A DNA stretch of 64,000 bases from Nodosilinea sp. WJT8-NPBG4 (GTDB taxonomy: Bacteria > Cyanobacteriota > Cyanobacteriia > Phormidesmidales > Phormidesmidaceae). The position numbers were made by a program, and so were the translations under genes. Positions 62,082-64,000 of this stretch are shown here, one piece after another. The stretch is from NCBI GenBank assembly GCA_019359285.1, contig JAHHHQ010000042.1:1-64000 (forward strand), in the 5' to 3' direction. How positions within the stretch are numbered: the first letter of the stretch is position 1; each line of letters opens with the position of its first letter. Below the pieces are notes generated by a model. The model saw only the letters and a list, made by a program, of their open reading frames with translations, searched no databases and was not told the origin of the DNA.

Positions 62082-62816
62082 GTGGGACACAAGATTCATC
62101 CAACCGGGTTTCGCCTTGGCATCGTTCAAGAGCACCGCTCTCGCTGGTTTGCAGAGGGCACTCGCTATCCTGATTTACTTCAGGAAGACTATCGCATTCG
62201 CGAGTATGTTCAGAAAACTCTGAACAATGCTGGTATCGCCGATATTCGCATTGAACGCAAGGCTGACCAAATTGATCTTGAGTTGCGGACTGCTCGTCCT
62301 GGGGTTGTGGTAGGCCGCGGTGGAGCGGGTATCGAGTCCCTGAGAGTAGGCGTACAGAAGCTACTCAAGGACTCCAACCGTCAAATTCGCGTCAATGTGG
62401 TGGAAGTGAACCGCGTCGATGCCGACGCTGCCCTAGTCGCTGAATACATTATTCAGCAGCTAGAGCGCCGGGTTTCTTTTCGCCGGGTGGTGCGCCAAGC
62501 TATTCAGCGTGCCCAGCGCGCTGGGGTGGAAGGTATCAAAATCCAGGTGAGTGGTCGTTTGAACGGTGCAGAAATCGCCCGTACTGAGTGGACTCGGGAA
62601 GGTCGGGTACCTCTCCACACTTTACGGGCTGATGTTGACTACGCCTACACGACTGCTCAAACCACCTATGGCATTTTGGGTGTCAAGGTTTGGATCTTTA
62701 AGGGCGAGATTATTCCCGGTCAAGAGGAAGCTCCAGCTGCTGCCCCCAACGCCCAACCCCGTCGCCGTCAGCCCCGTCGTCGTCAGCAGTTTGATGACCG
62801 CTCTAACGAAGATTAG
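62082..62816 (+). CDS. rpsC: 30S ribosomal protein S3
   Basis: A 244-residue S3 with a KH domain ([14 protein letters not shown], near residues 74-87) and the C-terminal basic tail [10 protein letters not shown]. The start is a GTG at 62082. It follows rplV after 66 bases. Confidence 0.97.
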   Translation: MGHKIHPTGFRLGIVQEHRSRWFAEGTRYPDLLQEDYRIREYVQKTLNNAGIADIRIERKADQIDLELRTARPGVVVGRGGAGIESLRVGVQKLLKDSNRQIRVNVVEVNRVDADAALVAEYIIQQLERRVSFRRVVRQAIQRAQRAGVEGIKIQVSGRLNGAEIARTEWTREGRVPLHTLRADVDYAYTTAQTTYGILGVKVWIFKGEIIPGQEEAPAAAPNAQPRRRQPRRRQQFDDRSNED

Positions 62817-62871
62817 GCTGTCCTTGCATTTCTTTGATTGATTTTACCTGTGACTTCAAGAGTGCCGATCC

Positions 62872-63291
62872 ATGCTAAGTCCAAAACGAACTAAATTTCG
62901 CAAGCAGCACCGCGGGCGTATGCGCGGAATGGCTCAGCGGGGCAGCGACATCAACTTTGGTGATTTTGCCCTTCAGGCAACCGAGCCCTGCTGGCTGACT
63001 GCTCGTCAGATTGAGGCAGCCCGTCGAGCCATGACCCGCTATGTACGGCGAGGCGGCAAAATCTGGATTCGCGTCTTTCCCGACAAGCCTGTGACCATGC
63101 GTCCCGCAGAAACTCGCATGGGTTCTGGTAAGGGTAACCCTGAGTTTTGGGTAGCTGTGGTGAAACCCGGGCGCATCGTTTTTGAGATTGCTGGGGTACC
63201 TGAAGCCACTGCCCGAGAAGCGATGCGGCTGGCCGCCTTTAAGCTGCCGTTTAAGACTAAGTTCATCGCCCGCGAAAGCAAGGAGGCGTAG
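62872..63291 (+). CDS. rplP: 50S ribosomal protein L16
   Basis: A 139-residue L16, starting [19 protein letters not shown] and with [20 protein letters not shown]. It is in the conserved place between rpsC and rpmC. Confidence 0.97.
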   Translation: MLSPKRTKFRKQHRGRMRGMAQRGSDINFGDFALQATEPCWLTARQIEAARRAMTRYVRRGGKIWIRVFPDKPVTMRPAETRMGSGKGNPEFWVAVVKPGRIVFEIAGVPEATAREAMRLAAFKLPFKTKFIARESKEA

Positions 63292-63295
63292 GCCA

Positions 63296-63568
63296 ATGGC
63301 ATTAACCAAGATTCAAGAGGCGCGCAGCCTGAGCGATGAAGAGTTGCTAAATGCGATCGCCGAAACAAAGCGCGAGCTGTTTCAACTGCGGTTTCAAAAA
63401 GCTACTCGCCAACTCGATAAGCAGGTGCATCAGTTTAAGCATCTCCGTCATCGTCTGTCTCAGCTTATGACGGTTCAGCGGGAGCGCCAGCTGATCGCCT
63501 TAGATGCAGAGGTAGAGGCCCAAGCCACCGCCGTAGCAGCAGCCACAACAGAATCGGTACCAGCGTAG
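63296..63568 (+). CDS. rpmC: 50S ribosomal protein L29
   Basis: A 90-residue L29, longer than the usual 60-70 because of an Ala/Thr-rich C-terminal extension (about residues 70-90). It is recognised by [26 protein letters not shown] just before the ATG at 63296 fixes the start. Confidence 0.93.
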   Translation: MALTKIQEARSLSDEELLNAIAETKRELFQLRFQKATRQLDKQVHQFKHLRHRLSQLMTVQRERQLIALDAEVEAQATAVAAATTESVPA

Positions 63569-63584
63569 GGAATAGGTGAACTAG

Positions 63585-63836
63585 ATGGCGGTTAAAGAAC
63601 GAGTGGGAATGGTCGTTAGCAACAAGATGGATAAAACCGTCGTGGTTGCTGTGGAAAGTCGCACCTCCCATCCTAAGTACGGCAAGATTGTGGTGCGAAC
63701 GAAGCGCTATAAGGCCCATGACGAGGAGAACACGTGCCAGGAAGGCGATCAGGTGCGTATTCTTGAAACCCGTCCCCTGAGCCGAACCAAGCGTTGGATG
63801 GTGGCTGACATTGTTAATCGTGCGGCAGACGCATAG
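63585..63836 (+). CDS. rpsQ: 30S ribosomal protein S17
   Basis: An 83-residue S17 with [19 protein letters not shown] and [18 protein letters not shown]. It lies between rpmC and rplN, the conserved order. Confidence 0.97.
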   Translation: MAVKERVGMVVSNKMDKTVVVAVESRTSHPKYGKIVVRTKRYKAHDEENTCQEGDQVRILETRPLSRTKRWMVADIVNRAADA

Positions 63837-63844
63837 GGGGAATT

Positions 63845-64000
63845 GTGATTCAACAGGAATCGTATTTAAATGTGGCGGACAACAGCGGTGCCCGGAAGCT
63901 CATGTGCATTCGCGTACTCGGTGGTAATCGCCGCTATGCCGGCGTGGGTGATGTAATCATTGCTGTGGTTAAAGATGCACTGCCAAACATGGCTGTGAAA
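63845..64000 (+). CDS. rplN: 50S ribosomal protein L14 (partial, cut by window end)
   Basis: The first 52 codons of L14: [20 protein letters not shown] and [20 protein letters not shown]. The start is a GTG at 63845 after a G-rich stretch. The gene continues beyond the window, so its 3' end is not seen. Confidence 0.95.
   Translation, partial: MIQQESYLNVADNSGARKLMCIRVLGGNRRYAGVGDVIIAVVKDALPNMAVK

Overview
The window is chromosomal DNA from a cyanobacterium. The evidence is a photosystem II assembly lipoprotein (Psb27), an NDH-1 subunit found only in oxygenic phototrophs (NdhN), the clock-linked iron-sulfur protein LdpA, a Ycf45-type R3H ATPase, glycine-poor short RRM proteins, and many copies of the HIP1 palindrome GCGATCGC. 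The moderately GC-rich coding style and the gene set suggest a filamentous Leptolyngbya/Nodosilinea-like lineage. That placement is inference; the phylum is well supported.

Layout. 1-3.6 kb: tsaE overlapping an EVE-domain gene, an ExbD/TolR-like protein, a small Cys-rich membrane protein and a membrane-linked DUF697 GTPase. 3.8-6.0 kb: an RRM protein, a GT25-like gene, then about 800 bp without a gene. 6.0-13.2 kb: pepA, a soluble-type lytic transglycosylase, a PBP4-type D-Ala-D-Ala carboxypeptidase and an ATP-grasp ligase. 13.8-17.2 kb: a REC-GGDEF-EAL regulator next to a GAF-PAS histidine kinase. 17.5-24 kb: an NfeD/SPFH pair, a PP2C phosphatase, a YdcF-like protein, a ROK kinase and a general-stress-17M-like protein. 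24.2-26.3 kb is the most accessory-looking part: two unrecognised proteins, one with an R-x4-H HEPN-type motif, dispersed-repeat-like palindromes on both sides, and a strict 21-nt periodic array. 26.4-47.6 kb is mixed housekeeping: DUF938 methyltransferase, PLP dehydratase, substrate-binding lipoprotein, TIGR03960 radical SAM protein, STAS protein, ClpS, CPBP protease, Ppk1, a channel-like TM-helix-repeat protein, an SRPBCC protein, a second RRM protein, an M48-like pseudo-peptidase, a TauE/SafE exporter and an SbcD/Mre11-like nuclease.

47.7-64 kb is ribosomal. A minus-strand alpha-type operon runs rpmJ-rpsM-rpsK-rpoA-rplQ-truA-rplM-rpsI-rpmE-prfA. Then come psb27, the R3H ATPase, ldpA and ndhN, all on the minus strand. 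The plus-strand S10 operon follows (rplC-D-W-B-rpsS-rplV-rpsC-rplP-rpmC-rpsQ-rplN) and leaves the window inside rplN. In many cyanobacteria these blocks form one collinear run; here the alpha block is separate and divergent from S10, with photosynthesis and clock genes between. The S10 leader carries a promoter and an attenuator-like hairpin with a competing pairing.

No tRNA, rRNA, CRISPR array or intact insertion sequence was seen. I did not find a clear undescribed multi-gene system. The best leads are the HEPN-motif gene with its flanking repeats, the 21-nt array, the ribosomal leader structures and the degenerate M48 protein.
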